In this document: one piece after another, positions 18,339-26,152 of the stretch
Layout of the letters: every line of letters begins with the position of its first letter
Position numbering within the stretch: position 1 is the first letter of the stretch
Source of the DNA: Phycisphaerae bacterium
GTDB taxonomy: Bacteria > Planctomycetota > Phycisphaerae > UBA1845 > PWPN01
Reading direction: 5' to 3'
Assembly: GCA_018003015.1 (NCBI GenBank)
Contig: JAGNEZ010000019.1
Coordinates: forward strand, 1 to 64,000
DNA: 64,000 nucleotides
Notes under the pieces: generated by a model
The model's database searches: none
What the model saw: the letters and a program-made list of their open reading frames with translations, nothing else
Told to the model about the DNA's origin: nothing
Made by a program: the position numbers and the translations under genes

Positions 18339-19136
18339 ATGCTTGAGGAAGTCCGTTACTACCGTTTGCTTCCCTGGCAGGTCGTCGCTGCCCGTGAGGC
18401 GTGCCCGGTCGCCTACGTCCCCCTGGGCACGACCGAGTGGCACGGCCCGCACATGCCGCTGGGCGCGGACACGGTGATGGCCGAGTGCCTGGCGGCGCGA
18501 TGTGCCCGCGAAGGCGGCGGGTTGGTCCTGCCTTCGCTGGCCTGGGGCGAGAGCCGACTCGAAGGGCTCATGGACGCCCACGCCCCCGACTACACGGCAA
18601 TCCACGCGGAAATGAAGCTCCCCTCGGCCGGATTCACCGCCGCTGCGTTCCGCTATGGCCTGCAGGAACAGTACGAGAACTACCAGCGGCTCCTCCTGCA
18701 CATGCTGTGCGAGATCCAGAGCCTGGGCTTCAACGTGGTGGTGCTCGTCGCCGGCCACTACCCGCTGATCGATCACGCCCGGGCGGCCCTCGGCATCTTC
18801 CACCAGATGCGGTTCAACGGGATCCGAGCTCGCATGATCGGCTGGACCTTCACCGGCCCGGAACTGATCCCCGAGGAAATCCCCCACGGCGGCGACCACG
18901 CCGGTTTCTGGGAAACCAGTATGATGCTGGGTATTTGCCCGGAAGTCGTGGACATGAGTCGACTCCCGCCCGGCAAAGAGAAGCCCACCGGCACACTGAC
19001 CACCCGCCCGATCCAGGAAGCCGACGCCCAGTTCGGCAAGAGAGCGGTGGATCTGATCGTCCAACGAGCCATCGCCGCTATTCGTGACCGGCTCGACAAC
19101 CCCAAGGCATACTACGCACACGGCCTGCGGGTTTGA
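18339..19136 (+). CDS. Creatininase-family amidohydrolase
   Basis: The 265-residue product shows the metal-binding signature of the creatininase family (PF02633), PLGTTEWHGPHMPLGADT, with E33, H35, H38 and D44 as expected ligands, and later LVAGHYPLIDHA and HGGDHAGFWETS. The family includes creatinine amidohydrolase, the MftE peptidase and FAPy deformylase; general use is hydrolysis of cyclic or simple amides. Nothing identifies the substrate here. A GAGGTG ribosome site lies 6 bases before ATG 18339. A TACACT box at 18239-18244 might be a -10 element of its own promoter. Confidence 0.8.
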   Translation: MLEEVRYYRLLPWQVVAAREACPVAYVPLGTTEWHGPHMPLGADTVMAECLAARCAREGGGLVLPSLAWGESRLEGLMDAHAPDYTAIHAEMKLPSAGFTAAAFRYGLQEQYENYQRLLLHMLCEIQSLGFNVVVLVAGHYPLIDHARAALGIFHQMRFNGIRARMIGWTFTGPELIPEEIPHGGDHAGFWETSMMLGICPEVVDMSRLPPGKEKPTGTLTTRPIQEADAQFGKRAVDLIVQRAIAAIRDRLDNPKAYYAHGLRV

Positions 19137-19473
19137 GGCTGGCATCGCTCGCCGGACGGTGGCAGTCGCGAAGCCGAGGATTCCTCCCCACCATCCCGCG
19201 CCGGCACCCTGCTGGACGTGGCTGGCACGAAACCTGCCCCCTGCGTCAACCCGCGCAGCCCGGCGGCGGCGCCCGATCCGGACCGCTGTAACACCGCTGC
19301 AGCAGGCCGAAATCGCTCTGATCGACGTCCGCATCCCGATCGAAATCACACCTCATACAGGTCCCGTCACGGGCCGCCGGACACCATCGGCAGAATGCGG
19401 AATCGACTCGCGCGGCCCATGGCTTGTGTCGGCCGAACCTGCTATCATCCTCCGCTTTCCAGGAACCGGGTGA
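19137..19473. other. Intergenic region with gene fragment
   Basis: This 337-base stretch between the creatininase and the transporter holds no complete gene. The minus strand carries a dockerin-like fragment (separate entry). TATCAT at 19443-19448 could be a -10 box for the transporter, but no -35 box fits. The rest shows nothing recognisable. Confidence 0.4.
19246..19356 (-). pseudogene. Orphan dockerin-like calcium-binding tail
   Basis: On the minus strand a frame ending at TGA 19246-19248 reads CDFDRDADVDQSDFGLLQRC followed by YSGPDRAPPPGCAG and stop. The alternating Asp residues and DFGLLQRC are the pattern of the EF-hand/dockerin-like repeats that close many planctomycete secreted proteins. 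The frame stays open upstream past 19440 but gives no recognisable protein, has no ribosome site before the in-frame ATG at 19356, and would run into the start of the transporter gene. It is best read as the 3' remnant of a lost secreted-protein gene. A 36-residue peptide is the alternative. Confidence 0.42.
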
Positions 19474-20403
19474 GTGCCGATTCTCGCAGCATCAACGGGA
19501 GGTGTGGTTCTGTCGCTGGTCACCGCGCTGTGCTGGGCAATTTCGCCGATGTGCGTCGCCAGCGCCGGGCGGAAGATCGGCTCGTTCCCTGTCCTGCTTC
19601 TGCGATCGCTGGCCGCCGCCTTCCTGCTGCTTGGCATGCTGCCGATCTACACCCACTTCGCCGGCCTGCAGTGGGTATGGCCAAGCGGGATGCAGATGGT
19701 GTGGCTGGTCCTCTCCTCGATTACCGGCATGGTCATCGGCGATGCCCTGCTCTACGAGGGCCTGGTATTGCTGGGACCCCGCCGATGCACCCAGATTCTG
19801 ACCCTGGCCCCGGTGGCAGCCGTGCTGCTCGGCTGGTGGCTGCTGGGCGAGCACCTCAACCAGCAGGCACTGGGTGGCATCGTGCTGGTCCTGGCTGCCA
19901 CGGCGTACGCCACAGCGGCCAAGCCCCCCCAAGGCGACGAATCCCGTGAGCCCGGCCGGTTGTCCGTGACCGGCATTGCCCTGGCTGTCGGTGCAGCCTT
20001 CTGCGTGGGAGCCGGGGCGGCCACCGGCCGGCTCGCCTTCAAGGACGGGCCACCCCTGGACGCCGTCGTCGCTACCGTCATCCGCGTAGGCAGTGCCGCG
20101 GTCCTGCTCTGGGTGATCCCCCTGGCCCAAGGTACGTCCGGTCAAACGCTCGGGTACCTCCGCGACCGGTTCATCCTCGGCCGGCTGGCGGGTGGCATCG
20201 CCACCGGACCCATCTGCGGCATGCTCTGCTACTTGTTCGCCCTCAAGAACCTGGAAGCCGGGCTGGTGAGCACCCTGGTGGCCATGTCGCCGCTCTTCAT
20301 CCTGCCGATGGTGGCGATCCGCTATCGAATGCGCATCGGGCTTCGCATCACCGCTGCAACCGGCTTGGCCACGGTTGGCGTGGCCCTGATTGCCCTGCGT
20401 TGA
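19474..20403 (+). CDS. EamA/DMT-family transporter
   Basis: The 309-residue product starts at GTG 19474 and has ten hydrophobic segments in two similar halves, the usual EamA duplication (drug/metabolite transporter superfamily). The first half has LVTALCWAISPM and ALLYEGLVLLGPRR, the second has FCVGAGAATGRLAF and YLFALKNLEAGLVSTL, both typical positions. The substrate cannot be predicted; relatives export amino acids, nucleotide precursors or other small molecules. It is probably alone in its transcript, since the next gene has a promoter overlapping its stop codon. Confidence 0.83.
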   Translation: MPILAASTGGVVLSLVTALCWAISPMCVASAGRKIGSFPVLLLRSLAAAFLLLGMLPIYTHFAGLQWVWPSGMQMVWLVLSSITGMVIGDALLYEGLVLLGPRRCTQILTLAPVAAVLLGWWLLGEHLNQQALGGIVLVLAATAYATAAKPPQGDESREPGRLSVTGIALAVGAAFCVGAGAATGRLAFKDGPPLDAVVATVIRVGSAAVLLWVIPLAQGTSGQTLGYLRDRFILGRLAGGIATGPICGMLCYLFALKNLEAGLVSTLVAMSPLFILPMVAIRYRMRIGLRITAATGLATVGVALIALR

Positions 20404-20427
20404 TCTGAGCGCGATCCCGGCTACACT
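20400..20427 (+). promoter_or_regulatory. Promoter of the GH2 gene
   Basis: TTGATC at 20400-20405 and TACACT at 20422-20427 with a 16-base spacer form a sigma-70-type promoter that overlaps the stop codon of the transporter gene. It would give a leader of about 45 bases before ATG 20483. The same TTGATCTGA string occurs at the 54205 promoter. Confidence 0.45.
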
Positions 20428-20482
20428 ACAGCCACCGGCTACGCACCGTCTCCATGCTTGCCGCAACTGAAAGGACGCCATC

Positions 20483-23400
20483 ATGTCCGATCGCCTTTCT
20501 CGATGCCTGATACTGGCTTTCGGCCTGGCATACCTCATCATCCTGACCTGCCCCGGGGCAAGCCGCGCGGAGGCCCCCTTGGCCGCCATCGACTTGGCGG
20601 GCACATGGTCCTTTCAACTCGATCCCAGAGACATCGGCGTCGGCGAGCGGTGGTTCGCCCGCAGTTTGCCCGACAGCATCAGGCTGCCCAGCAGCACCAC
20701 CGAAGCCGGATACGGCGACCCCATCACCATCGACACCCGGTGGACCGGCTCGATCATCGACCGTTCCTGGTTCACCGCACCAGAGTACGCGCCATATCGC
20801 GAGCCGGGCCAGGTCAGAGTCCCCTTCTGGCTCTCGCCGACCAGGCACTACGTCGGGGCCGCTTGGTATCGGAAAGAGGTGATCATCCCCCCCAACTGGG
20901 CGGGGAAACGAATCACCCTATCCCTGGAACGCTGCCACTGGCAGACGCGCGTCTGGATCGACGGCCAGGAAGCCGGCATGGCCGACAGCCTGGCGACGCC
21001 TCATGAACACGATCTGAGCACATGGCTCACCCCGGGCAAACACACCCTCGCCCTCCGGGTAGACAACACCGTTCTGATCCAGGTCGGCGAGAATGCCCAC
21101 AGCGTTTCGGACCACACCCAGTCGAACTGGAATGGCATCGTCGGCGCCATCCGCCTGGTGCCAAGGGCGCCTGTATTCATCGAGGACCTCCAGGTCTACC
21201 CGCAAGTCACCACCAAGACCGCCAGGGTCGTCCTCGCCCTGGCCAACACCACGGGCAGACCGACTGAGGGCACCGTGACCCTGACGGCCGCTCTGTCGCA
21301 TCCCCGCACCCAGCAAGGGGCAAAAGCCAAGGAGGTGCCGTTCAGGGGCGACGGCCAGCGAATCCTCGTGGAAACCGACTACGCCCTGGGCAGGGACGCG
21401 CTCCTCTGGGACGAGTTCGCACCCCACGTCTACACCCTCACCGCCCGGGCAACCACGGCGAGCGGCACCGATACCCAGCACGTCGATCTCGGCCTGCGAC
21501 AGCTCGGTGTCGACGGAACCCAGTTCACCCTCAACGGACGCAAGATCTTCCTCCGCGGCACGCTGGAATGCTGCATCTTCCCCCTGACCGGGTACCCGCC
21601 GACCGACGTCGACTCCTGGACGCGGATCCTCAGGATCGCCAAGGACCACGGCCTCAATCACCTGCGCTTTCACTCCTGGTGCCCGCCCGAGGCCGCCTTC
21701 GTCGCCGCCGACCGGGTGGGCTTCATGTACCAGATCGAGTGCTGCGTCTGGACCACGGTCGGAGAGAATCCGCAGACCGATGCGTTCATCAGGACGGAAG
21801 GCGATCGGATTCTGAAGGCTTACGGCAATCACCCCTCCTTCTGCCTGATGGGTCACGGCAATGAGCCGTCGGGGAAGAACCAGAGGCAATTCCTGGGAGA
21901 GCTCGTCAGCTCCTGGAAGCAGCAGGATCCTCGCCGACTGTACACCACCGCCGCCGGCTGGCCGCTGCTGCCGCAGAGCGACTACCACAGCACGCCCGAT
22001 CCTCGCGTCTACCGCTGGGGGGAGGGGCTCAACTGCCGCCTCAACGCCAGACCGCCGGAGACCATGACCGACTACCGGGCCTTCGTGGCCAGACATGACC
22101 GGCCGGTGATCAGCCATGAGATCGGCCAATGGTGCGTCTATCCGGACTTCAAGGAGACCGCCAGGTACACCGGCGTCCTCAGAGCCCTCAACTTCCAGAT
22201 CTTCCGCGACTCGCTGGCCGCCAATCACCTGCTCGACCAAGCCGACTCCTTCCTGCTGGCCTCAGGCAAGCTGCAGACGCTCTGCTACAAGGAGGACATC
22301 GAGTCCGCGCTGCGAACGCCGGGCTTCGGGGGTTTCCAACTCCTGGATCTCCATGACTTCCCGGGCCAAGGCACCGCCCTGGTCGGCGTTCTCAACCCGT
22401 TCTGGGAATCCAAGGGCTACGTCACGCCGGAACAGTACCGCCGCTTCTGCTGCGAAACCGTGCCGCTAGCCCGCATGGCCAAACGCATCTGGACCGCGGA
22501 TGAGACCTTCACCGCCGCCCTGGAGATCGCCCATTTCGGCCCCGCACCAATTGAAAACGCCCGCCCCGCCTGGACGATCACGGACGCGGCGGGCAAACAG
22601 CTGGGTGGGAACGCCCTGCCTGCCCGGACCATCCCGGTCGGCAACGGCACTGTCCTTGGCGAAGTCGCTCTGCCGCTGGCGGCCGTCGCCAAGGCGACCA
22701 AGTGCGTGCTGACCGTCTCGCTTCCCGGCACCACCTACGCAAACGACTGGGATATCTGGGTCTACCCCCCCATCGTGAATGCCGCCGCCCCCGACGGCGT
22801 TCTCGTGGTCGACGATTTGAACGCCAACGCCCTGGCTGCACTGAAAACCGGCGGCAGGGTCTTGCTGTTGCCCGCTCCAGGAACGGTCAGCGGCGACAGG
22901 CACGGCGTCGTTCCACCCGGCTTCACCAGTATCTTCTGGAATACCGCCTGGACCCGCCGTCAGCCCCCGCATACCCTGGGCATCCTCTGCAAACCCGATA
23001 GTCCCGCTCTGGCAGCCTTTCCGACCGAGTATCACAGCAACTGGCAGTGGTGGGACATGGTCACACACTCCCAAATCATGGTACTGAACGGTCTGCCGGA
23101 TGAACTGCGGCCAACCGTACAGGTCATCGATGACTGGGTCACCAACCGCCGACTGGGACTCGTCTTTGAAGCCAAGGTCGAAGGCGGCAGACTGCTGGTC
23201 TGCGGAATCGATTTGACCAAGGATCTGGACCGCCGGCCGGTCGCCCGCCAGATGCGGCACAGCCTGCTGACGTATATGGCCAGCGACCGCTTCGCTCCCC
23301 AAGTCTCGGTCGAGGCCGCGGCGATCCAGAGACTGATCGATCGCGTGGCCATCGAGGTGATCAAGGTGGATTGTCACGAGCCCGGCTACGAGGGCGCCAA

Positions 23401-23758
23401 GGCTGTCGACGGCGACCCGGATACGATCTGGCACACCGCCTGGAGCGGCGACGCGCCCGGCTATCCCCACGAAATCCAGCTCAAGCTTGCTCGCGAGTTG
23501 ACCGTCAGGGGCCTGCGCTGCCTGCCCCGCCAGGACATGAACCACGGCTGGATCACTGACTTCGAGGTCTTCGCGAGCAGCGATCCAGGCCATTGGGGCC
23601 AACCCGTCGCCAAGGGTGTGTTTGGCAGAGGCAGCCAAGAGAAGCAGATTCTCTTCGCCCGGCCCGTCAAGGCACGCTTCCTGCGCCTGGTAGCGCTGAC
23701 CGGCATCGACAACCAGACCTATGCCTCGGTTGCCGAACTCGGCGTGATCGGGGAATGA
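20483..23758 (+). CDS. Secreted glycoside hydrolase family 2 with C-terminal F5/8 type C domain
   Basis: The 1091-residue protein has a signal peptide (MSDRLSRCLILAFGLAYLII, cut near SRAEA), a GH2 sugar-binding jelly roll with WYRKEVIIP, an immunoglobulin-like domain, and a TIM barrel with the acid/base Glu in MGHGNEPSG (about E461) and a nucleophile in VISHEIGQW (about E546). After the barrel lies a GATase-like domain (GRVLLLPAPG, GGRLLVCGIDL) and a final F5/8 type C carbohydrate-binding domain from about residue 955, with AVDGDPDTIWHT. It probably acts outside the cytoplasm on beta-galactosides, glucuronides or mannosides. AAAGGA precedes ATG 20483. The exact substrate is unknown. Confidence 0.85.
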   Translation: MSDRLSRCLILAFGLAYLIILTCPGASRAEAPLAAIDLAGTWSFQLDPRDIGVGERWFARSLPDSIRLPSSTTEAGYGDPITIDTRWTGSIIDRSWFTAPEYAPYREPGQVRVPFWLSPTRHYVGAAWYRKEVIIPPNWAGKRITLSLERCHWQTRVWIDGQEAGMADSLATPHEHDLSTWLTPGKHTLALRVDNTVLIQVGENAHSVSDHTQSNWNGIVGAIRLVPRAPVFIEDLQVYPQVTTKTARVVLALANTTGRPTEGTVTLTAALSHPRTQQGAKAKEVPFRGDGQRILVETDYALGRDALLWDEFAPHVYTLTARATTASGTDTQHVDLGLRQLGVDGTQFTLNGRKIFLRGTLECCIFPLTGYPPTDVDSWTRILRIAKDHGLNHLRFHSWCPPEAAFVAADRVGFMYQIECCVWTTVGENPQTDAFIRTEGDRILKAYGNHPSFCLMGHGNEPSGKNQRQFLGELVSSWKQQDPRRLYTTAAGWPLLPQSDYHSTPDPRVYRWGEGLNCRLNARPPETMTDYRAFVARHDRPVISHEIGQWCVYPDFKETARYTGVLRALNFQIFRDSLAANHLLDQADSFLLASGKLQTLCYKEDIESALRTPGFGGFQLLDLHDFPGQGTALVGVLNPFWESKGYVTPEQYRRFCCETVPLARMAKRIWTADETFTAALEIAHFGPAPIENARPAWTITDAAGKQLGGNALPARTIPVGNGTVLGEVALPLAAVAKATKCVLTVSLPGTTYANDWDIWVYPPIVNAAAPDGVLVVDDLNANALAALKTGGRVLLLPAPGTVSGDRHGVVPPGFTSIFWNTAWTRRQPPHTLGILCKPDSPALAAFPTEYHSNWQWWDMVTHSQIMVLNGLPDELRPTVQVIDDWVTNRRLGLVFEAKVEGGRLLVCGIDLTKDLDRRPVARQMRHSLLTYMASDRFAPQVSVEAAAIQRLIDRVAIEVIKVDCHEPGYEGAKAVDGDPDTIWHTAWSGDAPGYPHEIQLKLARELTVRGLRCLPRQDMNHGWITDFEVFASSDPGHWGQPVAKGVFGRGSQEKQILFARPVKARFLRLVALTGIDNQTYASVAELGVIGE

Positions 23759-23855
23759 ACGCCTGCGCCTCGCCACCAAGCCCGATCACGTTCCCCCGGA
23801 TGTCGAGCCCTGTTTCACAGCCAGCTGCCTCTTCATCGACGAGCGACAATAAGCC

Positions 23856-24083
23856 TCAACCTGCATGCTGGGCCAGCCAGGCACGGGCGAAACACCAGTC
23901 GTGCCCCACGGAGGCCCGGGACGCGCCGAGCAGCGCGGCAATCTGATCCGTGGTCAGCCTACCCACTAATCGCAGACGAGCGATGCAGGCCTTCCGAGGA
24001 TCGAGTCGCTCCAGTTCGTTGAGCGCGTTCCGGAGCGGATCGGTCGCTCCTGAAGCCGGGTTGGTCACCTGTGACGGGACCAT
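23856..24083 (-). CDS. Stand-alone sigma-70 region-4 protein
   Basis: The 75-residue product contains ELERLDPRKACIARLRL followed by TTDQIAALLGASRASVGHDW and FARAWL, which aligns along its length with the C-terminal region 4 of the full-length sigma factor encoded divergently at 24208. It lacks region 2, which binds core polymerase and the -10 box. The ATG at 24081-24083 has AGGAG 7 bases upstream, so it looks translatable; an upstream GTG at 24122 would add 13 residues. It could be a relic of a duplicated sigma gene or a small DNA-binding protein competing at -35 elements. Neither can be decided from sequence. Confidence 0.6.
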   Translation of the reverse strand: MVPSQVTNPASGATDPLRNALNELERLDPRKACIARLRLVGRLTTDQIAALLGASRASVGHDWCFARAWLAQHAG

Positions 24084-24129
24084 CGAGGGCTCCTGTCGAT
24101 CTGTCGTCTCGGCACGCGGCACCCGCCGT

Positions 24130-24158
24130 TTGACCTGTCAGTACTCAACGCGTAAAAA
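24130..24158 (+). promoter_or_regulatory. Promoter of the ECF-like sigma gene
   Basis: TTGACC at 24130-24135, a 17-base spacer and TAAAAA at 24153-24158 make a good sigma-70-type promoter about 45 bases before the ATG at 24208. A CTCCC-TCA-GGGAG mini-hairpin lies in the leader at 24168-24180. Confidence 0.5.
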
Positions 24159-24207
24159 GCCCGGGAACTCCCTCAGGGAGCAGTTTCTTGATGGGCAGGC
24201 GTCGCTC

Positions 24208-24801
24208 ATGAGTGATGACTCCGAGTCAGTCAGAGGGTTGCTGGCCGACATCCGTGCCGGCGGAGCGCGGACCATCGAGCAACTCAGCGTCTCGGCCTAC
24301 GATCGGCTCCGCAACATGGCCGAGCAGCACCTGCGCCGCTGGTTTGGCCCCACCGCCCCGAGCCTCACCTGGCAGCCCACGGAGCTCGTCAACGAGACCC
24401 TGCTGCGAATCATCAAGCAGCGGCACCGGTTCGACAGCGACGGCCATTTCTTCGCCATCTTCACCACCATGATGAAACGGGTGCTGCTCGACTACGTCCG
24501 AGAGCGTCAAACATTGAAGCGAGGCGGCGGTGGGCTAAGAATCGCGTTTGACCCCGAGCTGCACAGTCCGGCCACCAGGGTCGAGGACGAGGGCCTGGAC
24601 GTCGAGGCTCTCTTTGCGGCCGTGGATCGTCTGGCCGAACTGGATGGCCGCAAGGCAGAAGTCGCCTGGATGCGGTTGATCTGGGGCATGACCCTTGAGG
24701 AGGTGGCCGCAGCCCTGGCGGTGAGCCGAGCGACGATCGAGCGAGATTGGGGCTTTGCCCGGGCTTGGCTGAGGGCGGAGCTCGACTCCGCTCGGGCCTG
24801 A
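24208..24801 (+). CDS. ECF-like RNA polymerase sigma factor
   Basis: The 197-residue protein has region 2 (YDRLRNMAEQHLRRW to TMMKRVLLDYVRERQ, about 30-105) and region 4 (about 140-195), with RLAELDGRKAEVAWMRL, an HTH at TLEEVAAALAVSRATIERDW and FARAWLRAEL. The conserved PTELVNETLLRI stretch matches the ECF-like sigma group common in planctomycetes (TIGR02999 type, from memory). Such factors direct polymerase to special promoters. No anti-sigma gene adjoins it; the divergent region-4 protein is its only obvious relative here. The hydrogenase locus starts about 130 bases downstream, but Rex, not this factor, has recognisable sites there. Confidence 0.85.
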   Translation: MSDDSESVRGLLADIRAGGARTIEQLSVSAYDRLRNMAEQHLRRWFGPTAPSLTWQPTELVNETLLRIIKQRHRFDSDGHFFAIFTTMMKRVLLDYVRERQTLKRGGGGLRIAFDPELHSPATRVEDEGLDVEALFAAVDRLAELDGRKAEVAWMRLIWGMTLEEVAAALAVSRATIERDWGFARAWLRAELDSARA

Positions 24802-24934
24802 ACCGGAAGGGGAGGCGAATCACCCATTTTCCATGTTTCTCATCGACCCATCTTGTCACAACATTATTACTTATTTGATTTTATGGACAAAGGAGCACGG
24901 ATCTAGATTCCGCAAAATAAGGCCACCAGGGCCC

Positions 24935-24963
24935 TTGACATGGTCGATGCCTCCTTATAGGCT
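24935..24963 (+). promoter_or_regulatory. Putative promoter of the rex-hyd operon
   Basis: TTGACA at 24935-24940 is a perfect -35 box; a 17-base spacer leads to TAGGCT at 24958-24963, a weak -10. TATAGG two bases earlier is an alternative with a short spacer. A Rex-type operator overlaps the end of the -10 box, so binding would block polymerase. Confidence 0.45.
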
Positions 24964-24979
24964 GTGATAAGATTCACAG
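24962..24979 (+). promoter_or_regulatory. Rex operator 1
   Basis: CTGTGATAAGATTCACAG is an inverted repeat with TGTGA-N6-TCACA, the spacing of the known Rex site (TTGTGAA-N4-TTCACAA). It sits at the promoter of the gene that encodes Rex itself and heads the hydrogenase operon. CRP sites share this geometry, but no CRP-like gene is in the window. Confidence 0.72.
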
Positions 24980-24995
24980 CGTGATGAATGTCACA
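24980..24995 (+). promoter_or_regulatory. Rex operator 2 (degenerate)
   Basis: CGTGATGAATGTCACA repeats the GTGA-N6-TCAC pattern with its centre 17 bases after the centre of operator 1, roughly one and a half helical turns. It covers the possible upstream starts GTG 24981 and ATG 24984 of rex, which supports ATG 25011 as the real start. Confidence 0.5.
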
Positions 24996-25010
24996 GGTGG
25001 ACGTCGGATT

Positions 25011-25679
25011 ATGAACTTGGTGGATCGCTCCACAGGGGGTTTCGCTACGAGGAAGGTCGTCAAGAGGCTGAGTGTCTATCGCCGCCTGCTGGAACGGATC
25101 GGCCAAGCCGGAGCCAAGAACGTGTTCTCCCACGACTTGGCCGCCCAAGCCGGGGTGACCGCCGCCCAGGTCCGGCGTGACCTGATGACCATCGGCTTCT
25201 CCGGCAGCCCGTCGCGGGGCTACGACGTCTCGCGATTGGTGGAGAAGATCGGCCACTACTTGGACGCGCCCCAGTGGCAATCGGTTGTGCTGGTTGGTGT
25301 CGGACATGTGGGACAGGCGTTGCTGGCCTACTTTAGCGGACGCGGTCCCCATCTGGCGATTACCGGAGCCTTCGACGCCGATCCTGGAAAGGTCAACCGG
25401 GTTATTCAGGGATGCCGGTGCTATCCGGTCGATGACATGGAAGATCGTGTGCGCCAGCTGGGGGCCGAAGTAGGCGTTATTGCGGTCCCGGGGGACGCGG
25501 CGCAACACGCGGCTCTGCAGTTGGTGCGCGGCGGGGTGCGCGGGATCTTGAATTTCGCCCCAACCCACCTGCGCGTGCCCGAATACGTGTACGTAGAAAA
25601 CGTGGACATCACCGTGCTGTTGGAAAGGGTGGCTTTCTTCGCACGGCAAGGTTCTTTGGACAAGGAAGTTGTCAGATGA
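25011..25679 (+). CDS. rex: Redox-sensing transcriptional repressor Rex
   Basis: The 222-residue protein has an N-terminal winged helix (about 1-80) with RLSVYRRLLERIG, AGVTAAQVRRDL and FSGSPSRGYDV, and a Rossmann domain with VLVGVGHVGQAL that binds NADH/NAD+. The C-terminal swap helix contains ENVDITVLLERVAFF. Rex represses fermentative and hydrogenase genes until NADH accumulates. AGGTGG lies 10 bases before ATG 25011; upstream GTG/ATG codons would fall within operator 2. Its stop overlaps the hydC start as ATGA, so repressor and hydrogenase are translated together and the operon is probably autoregulated. Confidence 0.93.
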   Translation: MNLVDRSTGGFATRKVVKRLSVYRRLLERIGQAGAKNVFSHDLAAQAGVTAAQVRRDLMTIGFSGSPSRGYDVSRLVEKIGHYLDAPQWQSVVLVGVGHVGQALLAYFSGRGPHLAITGAFDADPGKVNRVIQGCRCYPVDDMEDRVRQLGAEVGVIAVPGDAAQHAALQLVRGGVRGILNFAPTHLRVPEYVYVENVDITVLLERVAFFARQGSLDKEVVR

Positions 25680-26152
25680 TCCAGGCGGACATTGAACCCA
25701 TTTTGGCCGAGTTCGGCGATGCCGGGCGCGATGCCCTGATCCCGATCCTGCAGGCGGTGCAAGATCGTCACGGGTATCTCTCGCGCGAGACGATGGAACA
25801 GATCGGTCGACACTTGACTCTGCCGGTCAGCAAGGTCTACGGCGTGGCGACGTTCTACAACCAGTTCCGGTTCCAGCCGCGCGGCAAGTTCCATATCCAG
25901 GTGTGCCGAGGCACGGCCTGTCACGTGAAGGGCTCGGCCAAGGTGCTGGACGCGATCAAGCAGTCCCTCAAGGTGGAACCCGGCCAGACAACGAAGGACG
26001 GGATGTTCAGCCTCGAAGTCGTGGCCTGCGTGGGTGCCTGCGGGCTGGCGCCGGTCATTTGCGTCAATGGCGAGTTTCACGCCGGCGTCACGCCGGAGGG
26101 TGCGACCAAAATCGTGAGTTCGTATCGCAGAAAGGCGACAGACAATGGCTGA
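25676..26152 (+). CDS. hydC: NAD-linked [FeFe]-hydrogenase subunit HydC (NuoE-like)
   Basis: The 158-residue product is a NuoE-type thioredoxin-fold [2Fe-2S] protein. The N-terminal helices (RDALIPILQAVQDRHGYLS) and VYGVATFYNQFRFQP are typical. Cluster ligands lie in CRGTACHVKG and CVGACGLAP (C-x4-C and C-x3-C). In the trimeric enzyme it passes electrons between the FMN subunit and the other Fe-S centres. It overlaps rex by 4 bases and hydB by 8. HndA is the name used for the NADP-linked homologue; cofactor preference is not shown by the sequence. Confidence 0.9.
   Translation: MIQADIEPILAEFGDAGRDALIPILQAVQDRHGYLSRETMEQIGRHLTLPVSKVYGVATFYNQFRFQPRGKFHIQVCRGTACHVKGSAKVLDAIKQSLKVEPGQTTKDGMFSLEVVACVGACGLAPVICVNGEFHAGVTPEGATKIVSSYRRKATDNG

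Noticed and set aside
24853-24861. TTGTCACAA as a third Rex site
   Set aside because: The half-sites are fused without the required 6-base spacer, so it is not a Rex operator; it may be a chance palindrome or a -35-like box.
24883-24906. Seven-codon leader peptide before rex
   Set aside because: The frame MDKGARI lies upstream of the TTGACA promoter, lacks an attenuator-like hairpin and no regulatory codon run is present.
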